Shown: one piece after another, positions 49,966 to 58,775 of the stretch
Layout of the letters: each line of letters opens with the position of its first letter
Position numbering within the stretch: the first letter of the stretch is position 1
NCBI RefSeq assembly: GCF_036330325.1
Contig: NZ_JAZDRO010000002.1
Location: 62,001 to 126,000, forward strand
Direction: 5' to 3'
Length of the DNA stretch: 64,000 nucleotides
From: Hyphobacterium marinum
GTDB taxonomy: Bacteria > Pseudomonadota > Alphaproteobacteria > Caulobacterales > Maricaulaceae
Translations under genes and position numbers: made by a program
The notes under the pieces: model-generated
The model's database searches: none
Told to the model about the DNA's origin: nothing
Seen by the model: only the letters and a program-made list of their open reading frames with translations

Positions 49966-50071
49966 CAGCCTGTGTCCTGTGTCTGCGCGGGCGGACTTGC
50001 CCGTCGGGACACAAGGCTAGAAGCGGATATTTTCCGGCGGCAACAGGTGTTCGGCTGCCATCATGAAACCA

Positions 50072-50788
50072 TCACGTGACCGCTGCACCGGCTGCAGGCG
50101 GCGGCGGTGCCGCCGGTGCCGGTTCCGGAGCCGGGGCCGGAGGTGGCGGTGGTGCGGCAGGGGCGGCAGGGGCGGCAGGCGGGGGTGGAGCCGGGTCAGG
50201 CTGCGGTGCCGTCAACAAATCGGTGTCACGATCTTGCGGAAGTGCGCTGTCCGCGCCCTCCGGCCCCTGTGCGGCGAGGCGCATCGGCTCGTCGGCGATG
50301 GCCGGCCCGCCATGGGTCGCGACGAGCCCGGACTGCCCCATCGGGATACCGTGCGACATGACCCCGGTCGAAAGGAAGAAGGCGACCAACAGCGCAGCTG
50401 CCGCGACCATGTCCCGCAGCCGCGGCCAGGCCGCATGGCGCATGAATGGGCGTCGCTGCTCGGGCTTTTGCACCGGACAGGTCAGCCGGTAACCCCGGCC
50501 CCGAACCGTTTCGATCATGTCCGGAGCTCCGCCGTCGGCGAAGGCCTTGCGAAGTTGATAGATGGCTCGGCCCAGCGCCCCGTCGACGACGTGAAGGCCT
50601 GGCCAGACCTCGGCGAGAAGTTCCGAGCGCAAGACGGTCTCGCCCTCGCGAAGCGCCAGCGCCATCAGCACGTCCATGACCTTGGGTTCGACATGGCGGA
50701 CATGCCGACCGTGGCGCAAGACGTTGCGCCGCGGACAAATCTGCCAGCCATCCAGCCGGAAGTCCTGATCACCGGTCCGGTCCATCAT
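50072..50788 (-). CDS. Membrane-tethered winged-helix regulator with a Pro/Ala-rich outer tail
   Basis: 238 residues. N-terminal OmpR-type winged helix, about 8-105 (EPKVMDVLMALALREGETVLRSELLAEVWPGLHVVDGALGRAIYQLRKAFADGGAPDMIETVRGRGYRLTCPV), a single transmembrane segment at about 126-145, then an outer part that ends in a Pro/Ala-rich run at about 198-238. Only the DNA-binding part is conserved. Start ATG at 50788 (MMDRTG) is preferred over upstream in-frame codons because it avoids overlap with the divergent exporter gene. It probably controls the exporter at 50931. Confidence 0.8.
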   Translation of the reverse strand: MMDRTGDQDFRLDGWQICPRRNVLRHGRHVRHVEPKVMDVLMALALREGETVLRSELLAEVWPGLHVVDGALGRAIYQLRKAFADGGAPDMIETVRGRGYRLTCPVQKPEQRRPFMRHAAWPRLRDMVAAAALLVAFFLSTGVMSHGIPMGQSGLVATHGGPAIADEPMRLAAQGPEGADSALPQDRDTDLLTAPQPDPAPPPPAAPAAPAAPPPPPAPAPEPAPAAPPPPAAGAAVT

Positions 50789-50930
50789 GTCCGGCAGAGT
50801 ACGGTTCCGCCGCGCATATTGAATATAAAAATTCGTAAGCTTGGCCTTGATCCCGGGGGGCGATAGGCGCAAGTGATGCGCCCGGCCCCGCACGTCTGGA
50901 CCGGGTTTCCCGCCGCCGGAGTGTCTGTTC

Positions 50931-52172
50931 ATGTCCCCGCCTTCGCCTGTCAGGCTGAAAGATGCCATGTCGAAATGGGAACTGATCGGCATTCTTGTCG
51001 TGATGACGGCGCTGGTTGCCCTGTCCATCGACATGATGTTGCCCGCCCTCCCCGACATTGCTGAAAGCCTTAATCCCGCCGAGGAGAACCACCGCCAGCT
51101 GGTGGTGACGGCCTTCCTGATCGGATTTGGCGTGGCACAGTTGCTTTACGGCCCGCTGGCCGACCGCTTCGGGCGCAAGCCGGTCATCCTGGGAGCTCTC
51201 GCCTTTTATGGCGTGGCGACGCTGGTCTGTCTTGTCGCGGCGAGTTTCGAGACGCTTTTGCTTGCCCGTTTCTTCCAGGGTGCCGCCGCGGCAGCCTGCC
51301 GGGTTATCGCCACCGCCATTGCCCGTGACCTGACGTCGGGCCGGCGCATGGCGGAAGTGATGTCGATGGCGATGACGGTGTTCATGATCGTGCCGATCAT
51401 CGCCCCCGCGCTCGGTCAGCTCATCCTGATGATCGCGCCCTGGCGCTGGATATTCGTCGCGCTCCTGTTATTCGCGGCCGGGCTGGCCCTGTGGCTGATC
51501 TTCCGCCTGCCCGAGACGCTGCACCCGGAATATCGGCGGCCGCTGCGGCCCTTGGCGATTCTCGCAAGCTACCGGGAAGCGACGGGCGACCGGCTCCTGC
51601 TTGGCTATACACTCGCCGGGGCGGCCTTCTTCGGCGGGCTCTATGGCTTCCTGAACACCGCCGAGCAGATTTTCGCAGAGCATTACGGCCTGGGTGACGC
51701 CTTCCCGATTGCCTTCGCGGCCGTCGCTGGCGCGATGTCGGTGACGAGCTACGTTAACTCCCGGCTGGTGGGACGGCTGGGCCAAAGAAGGCTCTCCCAT
51801 GGGGCATTGTTCGCCTTCACAGCAATCAGCTCGCTCCATGCCATCGTCATTGCGGCCGGAGTGGATTCCCTGCCGCTCTTCATCGTGATGCTGGCCGCGG
51901 CGATGATGTTGCTGGGCCTGATCGCGGCGAATTTCAGCGCGCTGGCTATGGAGAATGTCGGCCATATCGCCGGGACGGCGTCTGCGGCCTATGGCTTTGC
52001 CAGCGGCGTGATCGGGGCGATCATCGGCGCAGGGATCGGTCAGCTCTACGCGGATTCCGCCCTGCCGCTTGTTGCCGGACAGGCCGTGATGGGCCTCGTC
52101 ACTATCGGTCTCGTCGTGCTGACCGAAGGCGGCCGTCTCTTTGGCGTGGGCGACGAGGCCTCCGCAGAGTAG
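50931..52172 (+). CDS. Bcr/CflA-type multidrug efflux MFS transporter
   Basis: 413 residues with twelve predicted transmembrane helices. Motif A-like GFGVAQLLYGPLADRFGRKPVILGALAFYG and the N-terminal LSIDMMLPALPDIAES pattern define the drug:H+ antiporter family. It exports drugs or metabolites by proton antiport. Start ATG at 50931 has GGAG upstream; ATG at 50967 is a plausible alternative. Divergent from the winged-helix regulator. Confidence 0.92.
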   Translation: MSPPSPVRLKDAMSKWELIGILVVMTALVALSIDMMLPALPDIAESLNPAEENHRQLVVTAFLIGFGVAQLLYGPLADRFGRKPVILGALAFYGVATLVCLVAASFETLLLARFFQGAAAAACRVIATAIARDLTSGRRMAEVMSMAMTVFMIVPIIAPALGQLILMIAPWRWIFVALLLFAAGLALWLIFRLPETLHPEYRRPLRPLAILASYREATGDRLLLGYTLAGAAFFGGLYGFLNTAEQIFAEHYGLGDAFPIAFAAVAGAMSVTSYVNSRLVGRLGQRRLSHGALFAFTAISSLHAIVIAAGVDSLPLFIVMLAAAMMLLGLIAANFSALAMENVGHIAGTASAAYGFASGVIGAIIGAGIGQLYADSALPLVAGQAVMGLVTIGLVVLTEGGRLFGVGDEASAE

Positions 52173-52200
52173 GCTGACGTCCGCCCGAGGGAGGACAGGC

Positions 52201-53073
52201 ATGAATTTCGACACGATCCGCTACGAGATCCACGGACCGGCGGCGGTCATCACGCTGCACCGGCCCGAGCGCATGAACGCCTTCACCCACGAGATGAAGG
52301 ACGAGGTGATCGCCGCGCTCGACATTGCCGATGCCGACGATGCGGTGCGCGCGATCATCTTTACCGGCCATGGCGATGCCTTCTGTGCCGGGGCAGATCT
52401 CTCGACCGGGATGGAAACCTTCAACCTCGTCTCCCAGGCCAAGGCCGAGGGGGAACTCGACGACAGTGATCCGCGCTGGCGCGATTCCGGGGGCGTGATG
52501 AATCTGCGCATCTGGAACTGCATCAAGCCGGTGATCGGCGCGGTGCATGGTCCGGCGGTCGGGATCGGCGCGACCATGCTGTTGCCGATGGATTTCCGGC
52601 TCGCCTCAACGGCGGCGAAATTTGCCTTCCCATTTGCCAAACGCGGCATTGCCTGGGATGGCTGCGCCAGCTGGTTCCTGCCGCGCATCGTCGGCATGCC
52701 CACGGCGATGGACTGGGGCCTGACGGGCCGGACGTTCAAGGCGGACGAGGCGCTCGAGAAAGGCCTGGTCAGCGCCATGCACGCGCCTGACGCGCTGATG
52801 GGCGCCGCGCTGGCGATCGCCGATGAGTTCGCGAAGTCCACCGCACCGGTCTCGGTCGCGGTGATGCGCCAGATGGCCTGGCGGATGCTCGGCGCGGCCT
52901 CGCCCATGGAAGCCCACCGCATCGAATCGAAAGCCATTCTCCATGCCGGGATGAGCCCCGATGCCGGCGAAGGCGTCATGGCCTTCCTCGAAAAACGTCC
53001 GGCGAAGTTTCCGATGAAACCGTCTTCCGACCTGCCACCCTGGTATCCCTTCTGGGACGAGGAGGGGTATTAA
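52201..53073 (+). CDS. Enoyl-CoA hydratase/isomerase (crotonase) family protein
   Basis: 290 residues, crotonase fold. ALDIADADDAVRAIIFTGHGDAFCAGADLST (oxyanion loop), IKPVIGAVHGPAVGIGATMLLPMDFRLASTAAKFAFPFAKRGIAWDGCASWFLPRIVG (second oxyanion and catalytic loop), and the C-terminal helices. One catalytic Glu is not obvious, so dehydratase, isomerase or hydrolase activity is open. 28 bp after the exporter, likely co-transcribed. Confidence 0.88.
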   Translation: MNFDTIRYEIHGPAAVITLHRPERMNAFTHEMKDEVIAALDIADADDAVRAIIFTGHGDAFCAGADLSTGMETFNLVSQAKAEGELDDSDPRWRDSGGVMNLRIWNCIKPVIGAVHGPAVGIGATMLLPMDFRLASTAAKFAFPFAKRGIAWDGCASWFLPRIVGMPTAMDWGLTGRTFKADEALEKGLVSAMHAPDALMGAALAIADEFAKSTAPVSVAVMRQMAWRMLGAASPMEAHRIESKAILHAGMSPDAGEGVMAFLEKRPAKFPMKPSSDLPPWYPFWDEEGY

Positions 53074-53099
53074 GCCGTCTCCGGCTATGTTTGCGGTTC

Positions 53100-53266
53100 G
53101 GCCCTTGGACTTGATCCAAGGGCCCATCGGACATTCGAAGGAATGTTTTTTCGCGGTCCCAGCGAACGCTGGGATCCAGCTTTCATCGCTGGATTCCTGC
53201 TTTCGCAGGAACCCCGGGCTTGGATGACGGAATTGAATCTAGGCCCTTGGATCAAGTCCAAGGGCC
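53100..53266. repeat. Series of six hairpins flanked by inverted 25-bp copies
   Basis: The 25-bp unit at 53100-53124 (GGCCCTTGGA stem, 5-nt loop) is repeated as an exact reverse complement at 53242-53266. Between are four more hairpins: ACATTC/GAATGT (53131-53146, followed by a T run), TCCCAGCG/CGCTGGGA (53157-53174), ATCCAGC/GCTGGAT (53174-53194) and TTCCTGC/GCAGGAA (53194-53211). The pattern resembles the intergenic REP/BIME-like repeats scattered in proteobacterial genomes. No protein gene is seen. Confidence 0.8.
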
Positions 53267-53281
53267 TAATTTACAAGTACA

Positions 53282-53359
53282 CCCCACCCTTCCCCTCCCC
53301 TCACAGGGGAGGGATGAGCGCCAAGACTCCCTCCCCCTTGGGGGAGGGTTGGGGTGGGG
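53282..53359. repeat. Three-way-junction GC-rich repeat between the crotonase and rlmJ
   Basis: CCCCACCC (53282-53289) pairs with GGGTGGGG (53352-53359). Two inner hairpins lie between, CCCTCCCC/GGGGAGGG (53293-53313) and CCCTCCCCC/GGGGGAGGG (53329-53348). This cloverleaf-like G/C-rich repeat is another widespread intergenic type. It sits just before the stop of rlmJ on the minus strand and could act as its terminator. Confidence 0.75.
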
Positions 53360-53364
53360 GCACT

Positions 53365-54258
53365 CTAAAACTCCTCGACGGACAGGCTGTCGTCGGTTAC
53401 CGCACCGTCGAGCCGCCAGCCGGCACCATCGCCCTGCGCCAGCGCTTCGGCGAGCCAGGGCAGCAGCGCCAACAAATGGCCTTCGAGCGTAAAGGGCGGG
53501 TTGATGACGACGACACCGGCACCGGCGAGCTTGCCCTCGCTTTCAAGGTCGCGGACCCACAGGTCCGCGCGCAGGATTTTTTCCGGCGCGGCCAGACCTT
53601 CCTCGAACAGCCATTCGGCAAGGCCAACATCAAAGCGTTCCGATGCCCAGAGGTCTTTCAGGGGCCGCCAAAAGACGAATGTCCCCGTCGGCCACTTCGT
53701 CAGCGCCGGTTTGATCGCTTCGGCCATGTGGGCCATCTCGTCGCGATGCTCGAACGGCGGATCGACGAGGACGAGGCCCCGCTTCTCGCGCGGCGGAACC
53801 AATGCGCCAAGCGCCTTGTAGCCATCGCGGCGTTCCACCTTGATCCGCGCGTCGCGGGCATAGCGGGCATCGAGCGTCTTCGCGTCCGCCTCGTGGAGTT
53901 CACACAGATGCGCGCGGTCGTCCTGGCGCATCAGACGGGCGGCCAGCTCCGGTGAGCCGGGATAGGCCGTCAGATCGGCCCCGGTATTCATGGCCTTGAC
54001 CACTTTCAGGTAAGGCGCGAGCGCGGCCTCTACGGCAGCGGGGCGTTTGGTCTCCAGCACGCGGGCGATCCCGGCCTGCCATTCCGGGCTACGTCGGGCA
54101 GCATCACCGGTGAGGTCATAAGCCCCGACCCCGGCATGACTGTCGATCACCCGGAAGGGTTTCGGCTTGGCTTTGAGGTGGTCGAGGCATTGCGCGATCA
54201 CCGCGTGCTTGAGCACGTCAGCGAAGTTTCCGGCATGGAAAGCGTGGCGGTAATTCAT
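53365..54258 (-). CDS. rlmJ: 23S rRNA A2030 N6-methyltransferase
   Basis: 297 residues. MNYRHAFHAGNFADVLKHAVIAQCLDHLKAKPKPFRVIDSHAGVGAYDL is a near-exact family start and the substrate-binding and SAM-binding segment. The catalytic motif DPPF is in GLVLVDPPFEHRDEMAHMAEAI. It methylates adenine 2030 in 23S rRNA. Start ATG at 54258 is the standard family start. Confidence 0.95.
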   Translation of the reverse strand: MNYRHAFHAGNFADVLKHAVIAQCLDHLKAKPKPFRVIDSHAGVGAYDLTGDAARRSPEWQAGIARVLETKRPAAVEAALAPYLKVVKAMNTGADLTAYPGSPELAARLMRQDDRAHLCELHEADAKTLDARYARDARIKVERRDGYKALGALVPPREKRGLVLVDPPFEHRDEMAHMAEAIKPALTKWPTGTFVFWRPLKDLWASERFDVGLAEWLFEEGLAAPEKILRADLWVRDLESEGKLAGAGVVVINPPFTLEGHLLALLPWLAEALAQGDGAGWRLDGAVTDDSLSVEEF

Positions 54259-54389
54259 GGTGTCGCTATAGCCGGTTCCGAAGAGGGATTCCATGGCCGC
54301 GGCCGCACCGGATTTGTGCCGTATACGGGTCGCCTCGCGGGTTTCTTTGTCCTATCGTCCGCGCCGGAGAAAGGGAGGTCGTCGAAGGC

Positions 54390-55181
54390 ATGTTCGGCAA
54401 ATTGTTCGGGTCGCGCGAAACAAGCGCAGAAGCGTCACCGCGGCGCGTCTACAAGGCGGGATGGCTGCTGAAAGCCGACAAGGCGAGCCTGATCTGGGAT
54501 GCACCCAAACCGGTCAGTTTCGACAACCCGAAGCCGACGACCTCGAAATCGGCCTCGGCCTGCCCGGCGGCGATCGAATTCGACCGCCGGCATTTCGTCA
54601 TCCCCTGCCCGGTCGATCTGCATCTGCGCATGGCCCCGAACGCGCAGGGCCAGCTGCAACTGACCAATGTCGAAGGACCGATGGCCTCGACCCGGCCCGC
54701 CGGCCTGCAGAACATTTTGATGCTGTCGCCGCAGAATGAGTGGCGGCACCCGAACCGGCCGATGCTGCAGATCGTGACGCCTTACATCTTTGTCTCGGAC
54801 GATCCGCTCTATGTGAACCAGTTCCCGCCCTTCCTGCACTACGAGGCGATGGACCGGCCCGGCGTGATGCTGTGCGGCCGCTTCCCGGCGGACATCTGGC
54901 CGCGCCAGCACATGTGGGCGTTCGAGTGGCATGACCTGAAGAAGGACCTGATCCTGAAACGCGGCGAGCCGCTCTTCTATGTCCGCTTTGAGGGACCGGA
55001 CCCGGCCGCGCCGGTGCGCCTCGTCGAGGCGGAAATGACCGAGGACCTGAAGGAGTTCATCGCCTCGATCACGGACGTGACCAATTACGTCAATCAGAGC
55101 TTCCAGCTGTTCAAGACGGCGCGCGAACGCCGCCCCGAAACCCTGCTGGTCGAGAAGAAACGCCACAACACGGCGTCATAG
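54390..55181 (+). CDS. Uncharacterised protein
   Basis: 263 residues. No signal peptide or transmembrane region. The middle (about 60-215) looks like a beta-rich globular domain with many aromatic residues: RRHFVIPCPVDLHLRMAPN, LQNILMLSPQNEWRHPNRPMLQIVTPYIFVSDDPLYVNQFPPFLHY, RPGVMLCGRFPADIWPRQHMWAFEWHDLK. The end is helical and basic. No family I recognise. It sits 11 bp before the S10 peptidase gene and is probably co-transcribed. Confidence 0.72.
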   Translation: MFGKLFGSRETSAEASPRRVYKAGWLLKADKASLIWDAPKPVSFDNPKPTTSKSASACPAAIEFDRRHFVIPCPVDLHLRMAPNAQGQLQLTNVEGPMASTRPAGLQNILMLSPQNEWRHPNRPMLQIVTPYIFVSDDPLYVNQFPPFLHYEAMDRPGVMLCGRFPADIWPRQHMWAFEWHDLKKDLILKRGEPLFYVRFEGPDPAAPVRLVEAEMTEDLKEFIASITDVTNYVNQSFQLFKTARERRPETLLVEKKRHNTAS

Positions 55182-55191
55182 GGAGAGAGCC

Positions 55192-56697
55192 ATGTTCCGC
55201 ACCATCCTGACCCTTGTTTCCGGTCTGGCGCTGGCCGCCTGTTCAGCCGGTGCCCAGGAGGCGACTTCGGAGGAGACCGGCGACGGCGCGCGCGTCTACG
55301 AGACCACGGGACAGGTCACGGCCGGTGGCGAACGCGTGCGCTATCGCGTCGTCGCGGGTGAGATGATCCTCACCGGTGAGGACGGCGAACCCAATGCCGC
55401 GATTTTCTCCACCGCCTATATACGAGAGGGCGCGGGCGATCCTTCGACGCGGCCCGTCGCCTTCATCTTCAATGGCGGACCGGGGTCAGCCTCGTTGTGG
55501 CTCCATATGGGCGTGTTCGGCCCGCGCCGCGTCGTGCTTCCCGCCGATGTCAGTGACGATGGCGCACCGCCCTACCCGATCGTTGAAAACGAGCATTCCA
55601 TCCTTGATGTCGCCGATCTCGTCTTCGTTGATCCGGTCGGAACGGGGTGGAGCCATCCGGTCGGTGAGTCCGATGGATCGGAATTCTGGGGCGTGCGCGA
55701 GGATGCCGCGTCACTCGGGGCCTTCATCCGCCGCTGGCTGACCGAGAACCGGCGCTGGAATAGCCCGAAATTCCTGCTCGGGGAAAGCTATGGCACGACG
55801 CGGATCGCCGCGCTGATGAACGAGCTCCAGGGCGGCTGGACGGATGTGTCGATCAATGGTGTTGCCCTGATTTCGACCGTGCTCGATTTCCGCTTCGACG
55901 ACACGTCGGACGGCAATGACATCGGTTATACGGGCCTGCTCCCCGGTTTTGCCGCGACGGCCTGGTATCACGAGCGCATCGACCGCTCGGCGTGGAATGG
56001 CGATCTGGAAGCCTTCATCGATGAAGTGCGCGAGTTCACCTATTCGGACTACATGCCTGCCCTGATGCGCGGCGTGTCCCTCCCCGAGGACCAGCGGCGT
56101 GCAGTCGCGGCGCAGATGTCGCGTTATCTCGGGCTGTCCGTAGACTATCTGATGCGCGCCAATCTTCGCGTCTCGCTCAGCCGTTTCATGCGTGAACTGA
56201 TGCGGGAAGACGGCCTGTCCGTCGGCCGGCTCGACAGCCGCTATACCGGCATGGAAGCCGATGGCGTGGGTGAAGGCCCGGACTATGACCCGTCCGCCTA
56301 TGGCATCGACGGAGCCTATACCGCTGCGATGCTCGACTATTTCACCCGCGAGCTGGAAGTCGACATCACCGACGAATATTCGGTCATCGACATCCCGACA
56401 TCACGCGGCTGGGACCGCTCGACCGGACAGGGCGCGGCCTACACCAATGTCGGCCCGTGGCTCGCCCGCGCGATGCGTCAGAATAGTGATCTCGATGTGC
56501 TGGTGGCGCAGGGCTATTACGACCTCGCCACGCCCTTCTTCGCCGCGGAGCTGATGTTCAATCAGCCGGGCTTCGACCCGGAGCGCGTCCACTTCCGCTA
56601 CTACGAGTCCGGGCACATGATGTATGTGCACGAGCCGTCACTGGAAGCGCTCGCCGAACATGTCCGTGCCCTCATCCGCGACGAGTTAGAGGACTAG
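55192..56697 (+). CDS. S10 serine carboxypeptidase-type lipoprotein
   Basis: 501 residues. Lipobox at LAAC (Cys17). The alpha/beta-hydrolase S10 motifs are all present: VAFIFNGGPGSASLWLHMGVFGPRRV, nucleophile Ser199 in LLGESYGTTRIA, Asp in VLVAQGYYDLATPF, and His in YYESGHMMYVHEP. It would release C-terminal residues from peptides in the periplasm or at the outer membrane. It overlaps the convergent membrane-protein gene by a shared CTAG. Confidence 0.9.
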   Translation: MFRTILTLVSGLALAACSAGAQEATSEETGDGARVYETTGQVTAGGERVRYRVVAGEMILTGEDGEPNAAIFSTAYIREGAGDPSTRPVAFIFNGGPGSASLWLHMGVFGPRRVVLPADVSDDGAPPYPIVENEHSILDVADLVFVDPVGTGWSHPVGESDGSEFWGVREDAASLGAFIRRWLTENRRWNSPKFLLGESYGTTRIAALMNELQGGWTDVSINGVALISTVLDFRFDDTSDGNDIGYTGLLPGFAATAWYHERIDRSAWNGDLEAFIDEVREFTYSDYMPALMRGVSLPEDQRRAVAAQMSRYLGLSVDYLMRANLRVSLSRFMRELMREDGLSVGRLDSRYTGMEADGVGEGPDYDPSAYGIDGAYTAAMLDYFTRELEVDITDEYSVIDIPTSRGWDRSTGQGAAYTNVGPWLARAMRQNSDLDVLVAQGYYDLATPFFAAELMFNQPGFDPERVHFRYYESGHMMYVHEPSLEALAEHVRALIRDELED

Positions 56698-57353
56698 CGC
56701 GCCTCCCTCACCCGGTCGCAGAGCAGCCAGGCCAGGAATGCGACCAGCGTGTAGAGGATGATCGCCATCGGGCCGAATTGCTGTGCGGTTTCCGGCGGCG
56801 GGGCGAAGAAGCTGATCGAGTAGAGGCCGGCGAGCAAGGCCCCGAAAATCCACGGGCTAACCTTGCCGAACGCCCCTTTGCCGCGCGTGGCCGACACATA
56901 AAGCAGGAGCCCCACCGCGAGGACGCCAAACTCCAGCGACAGGGCAACAGGCGCGTTATTCCACAGCCCGAAGCCGACCATCGGTCCGCCCGGCCACAGG
57001 GCGAGGTCCGGTACGTGGACAAGCAGGTCCGTAAGCCAGTGAGACAATACTGCCAAACCAATGATGACCCCACCTGCGCGCTTCTGGGTCCGCGCTATCA
57101 GTGACCAGACAAGACCGGCTACAACCGACCAGAAAAGTGCCATCAACAACGAATGGGTCCAGGGCATGTGGTAAAGATCGAGGGGGCTGACGGCGGTAAA
57201 GCCGGGCTCGATCCGGACATGCTCGATGCCGAAATAAACGAATGCGCCCCAGAGATAATCCAGGAATTGGACCGCGATGCACAGCGCCCATACCGGGACC
57301 GTCTTGACGAAACGCGGCCCGGCCAGTGCCGGTCCGTAATGTCCGATGAACAT
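56694..57353 (-). CDS. Integral membrane protein (putative metal-dependent membrane hydrolase-like)
   Basis: 219 residues, about six transmembrane segments. HSLLMALFWSVVAGLVWSL and LSHWLTDLLVHVPDLALWP carry His and Asp residues of the YdjM/DUF457-like pattern (HxxxD), but catalytic function is unproven. Start ATG at 57353 is chosen since a longer start at 57416 adds a non-membrane leader. Convergent with the S10 gene, ending in the same CTAG. Confidence 0.65.
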   Translation of the reverse strand: MFIGHYGPALAGPRFVKTVPVWALCIAVQFLDYLWGAFVYFGIEHVRIEPGFTAVSPLDLYHMPWTHSLLMALFWSVVAGLVWSLIARTQKRAGGVIIGLAVLSHWLTDLLVHVPDLALWPGGPMVGFGLWNNAPVALSLEFGVLAVGLLLYVSATRGKGAFGKVSPWIFGALLAGLYSISFFAPPPETAQQFGPMAIILYTLVAFLAWLLCDRVREAR

Positions 57354-57530
57354 CGGCGTGCCCTCCCTCTTGAGGGCAGGAAGGGTAGCCCCATGCGGAC
57401 GAACAACAAAATACACGATTGGGACGCGCCCCGGTTGTGCGTCAGCAAAGACCGGGGTCCAGGAAAATGAACCGGGTCCCGGACAGGCGCTTGCGCGCCT
57501 TCCGGGAAGCGTCGGAGATACAGGCGAGCC

Positions 57531-58061
57531 CTACTCGCCTTCGTAGTGCACGAGGCTCGCGACCGGCACGCCCATCGCCTCGATGCGTTTCGCTCCGCCG
57601 AGATCGGGCAGGTCGATGACGAAGGCTGCGCCGACGACATCAGCTCCGGCCCGGCGCAACAGGTTGATCGCGGCTTCCGCCGTCCCGCCGGTGGCGATGA
57701 GATCATCGACGAGAAGGACCCGGTCGGTCTCCTCCACCGCGTCGACATGGATTTCGATGGCGTCGGAACCGTATTCCAGCTCGTATTCCTCGATCAGCGT
57801 GCGGTGGGGCAGCTTGCCCTGCTTACGCACCGGCGCGAAGCCGACCGAGAGCTGGTGCGCGACTGCACCGCCGAGGATGAAACCGCGCGCCTCGATGCCC
57901 GCGACCTTGTCGATTTTCGCGCCCGCCCAGGGCTGAACCAGCAGGTCGATGGCCGCCCGGAAGGCGCGCGCGTCCTTCAGCAGCGTCGTCACGTCACGGA
58001 ACTGTATGCCCGGCTTGGGATAGTCGGGAATGGTGCGGATGGCGTCGCGAATGAGGTCCAT
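57531..58061 (-). CDS. apt: Adenine phosphoribosyltransferase
   Basis: 176 residues. PRTase fold with the PRPP motif VLLVDDLIATGGTAEAAINLLRRAGA, and the adenine-specific loop IEARGFILGGAVAHQL. It turns adenine and PRPP into AMP, recapturing adenine made by MtnP (60877) and other reactions. GST gene upstream on the same strand 24 bp away. Confidence 0.97.
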   Translation of the reverse strand: MDLIRDAIRTIPDYPKPGIQFRDVTTLLKDARAFRAAIDLLVQPWAGAKIDKVAGIEARGFILGGAVAHQLSVGFAPVRKQGKLPHRTLIEEYELEYGSDAIEIHVDAVEETDRVLLVDDLIATGGTAEAAINLLRRAGADVVGAAFVIDLPDLGGAKRIEAMGVPVASLVHYEGE

Positions 58062-58085
58062 GGGTCGATCCCGCCGGGCCGGAGG

Positions 58086-58715
58086 TCAGTGGAAGGGCGC
58101 GTTGAAACTTTCTTCGAGCGCCGCTGCGCGCCAGTCCTGATAGACCGGATCGGCGAGCAATGCATCCACATAGGCGCGCGACGCGCTGCTCAAGGGGATG
58201 TCATAGGTCTGGAACCGGGTCGCGACCGGCGTGAAGAAAGCGTCGGCAATGGACCAGTCACCAAAGAGGTACAAGCCATTGCCCGTCTTCGCCGCGGCCC
58301 ACAGCGCTTCCATGCGTTCGATATCGGCCCAGCAGGCGACATCGACCGAGGTCTGGCCCACAGGGCGTTGCAAATCCATGGAGAGGGTCGAGCGCAGCGC
58401 GCCGAACCCGGAATGCATCGACGCCGTCACCGCGCGCGCCCTTGCCCGCTGAACCGGATCGGCGGGCCAGAGCGACGGCACCTGTTCAGCTGCCCATTCG
58501 CAGATGGCCAGACTGTCCCAGATCGTCAGGTCGTCTTTCTGTAACACCGGCACCGTTGCGGCCGGCGACAGGGCCAGAAGCGTCTCGCGCGTGTCGTCCT
58601 GATCGAGCGGGATCACATTCTCGGTGAAGGCGATGCCGGCTTTCTTCAGCGCCAGCCAGGGCCGCATCGACCAGCTCGACAGGCGTTTGTTGCCGATGTG
58701 AAGCGTCAGGCTCAT
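58086..58715 (-). CDS. Glutathione S-transferase
   Basis: 209 residues. N-terminal thioredoxin-like domain with the catalytic motif region KRLSSWSMRPWLALKKAGIAF, cis-Pro and the ESLAIC-type loop (TVPVLQKDDLTIWDSLAICEW), followed by a helical C-terminal domain. It conjugates glutathione to electrophiles, or acts as a maleylacetoacetate-type isomerase. Adjacent to apt, with 24 bp between. Confidence 0.88.
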   Translation of the reverse strand: MSLTLHIGNKRLSSWSMRPWLALKKAGIAFTENVIPLDQDDTRETLLALSPAATVPVLQKDDLTIWDSLAICEWAAEQVPSLWPADPVQRARARAVTASMHSGFGALRSTLSMDLQRPVGQTSVDVACWADIERMEALWAAAKTGNGLYLFGDWSIADAFFTPVATRFQTYDIPLSSASRAYVDALLADPVYQDWRAAALEESFNAPFH

Positions 58716-58775
58716 GGCTCGTCATCTCGCAAAGTGGGAATCGGATGGGCAATGTCGCCGAGGCCGGGCGTTTGC

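Noticed and set aside
53100..53359. CRISPR-like array
   Set aside because: Repeats are palindromic and unequal, with no regular spacers or cas genes.
53143..53955. Plus-strand open frame opposite rlmJ and including the repeats
   Set aside because: Its first part is translated repeat sequence and the rest is antisense to rlmJ.
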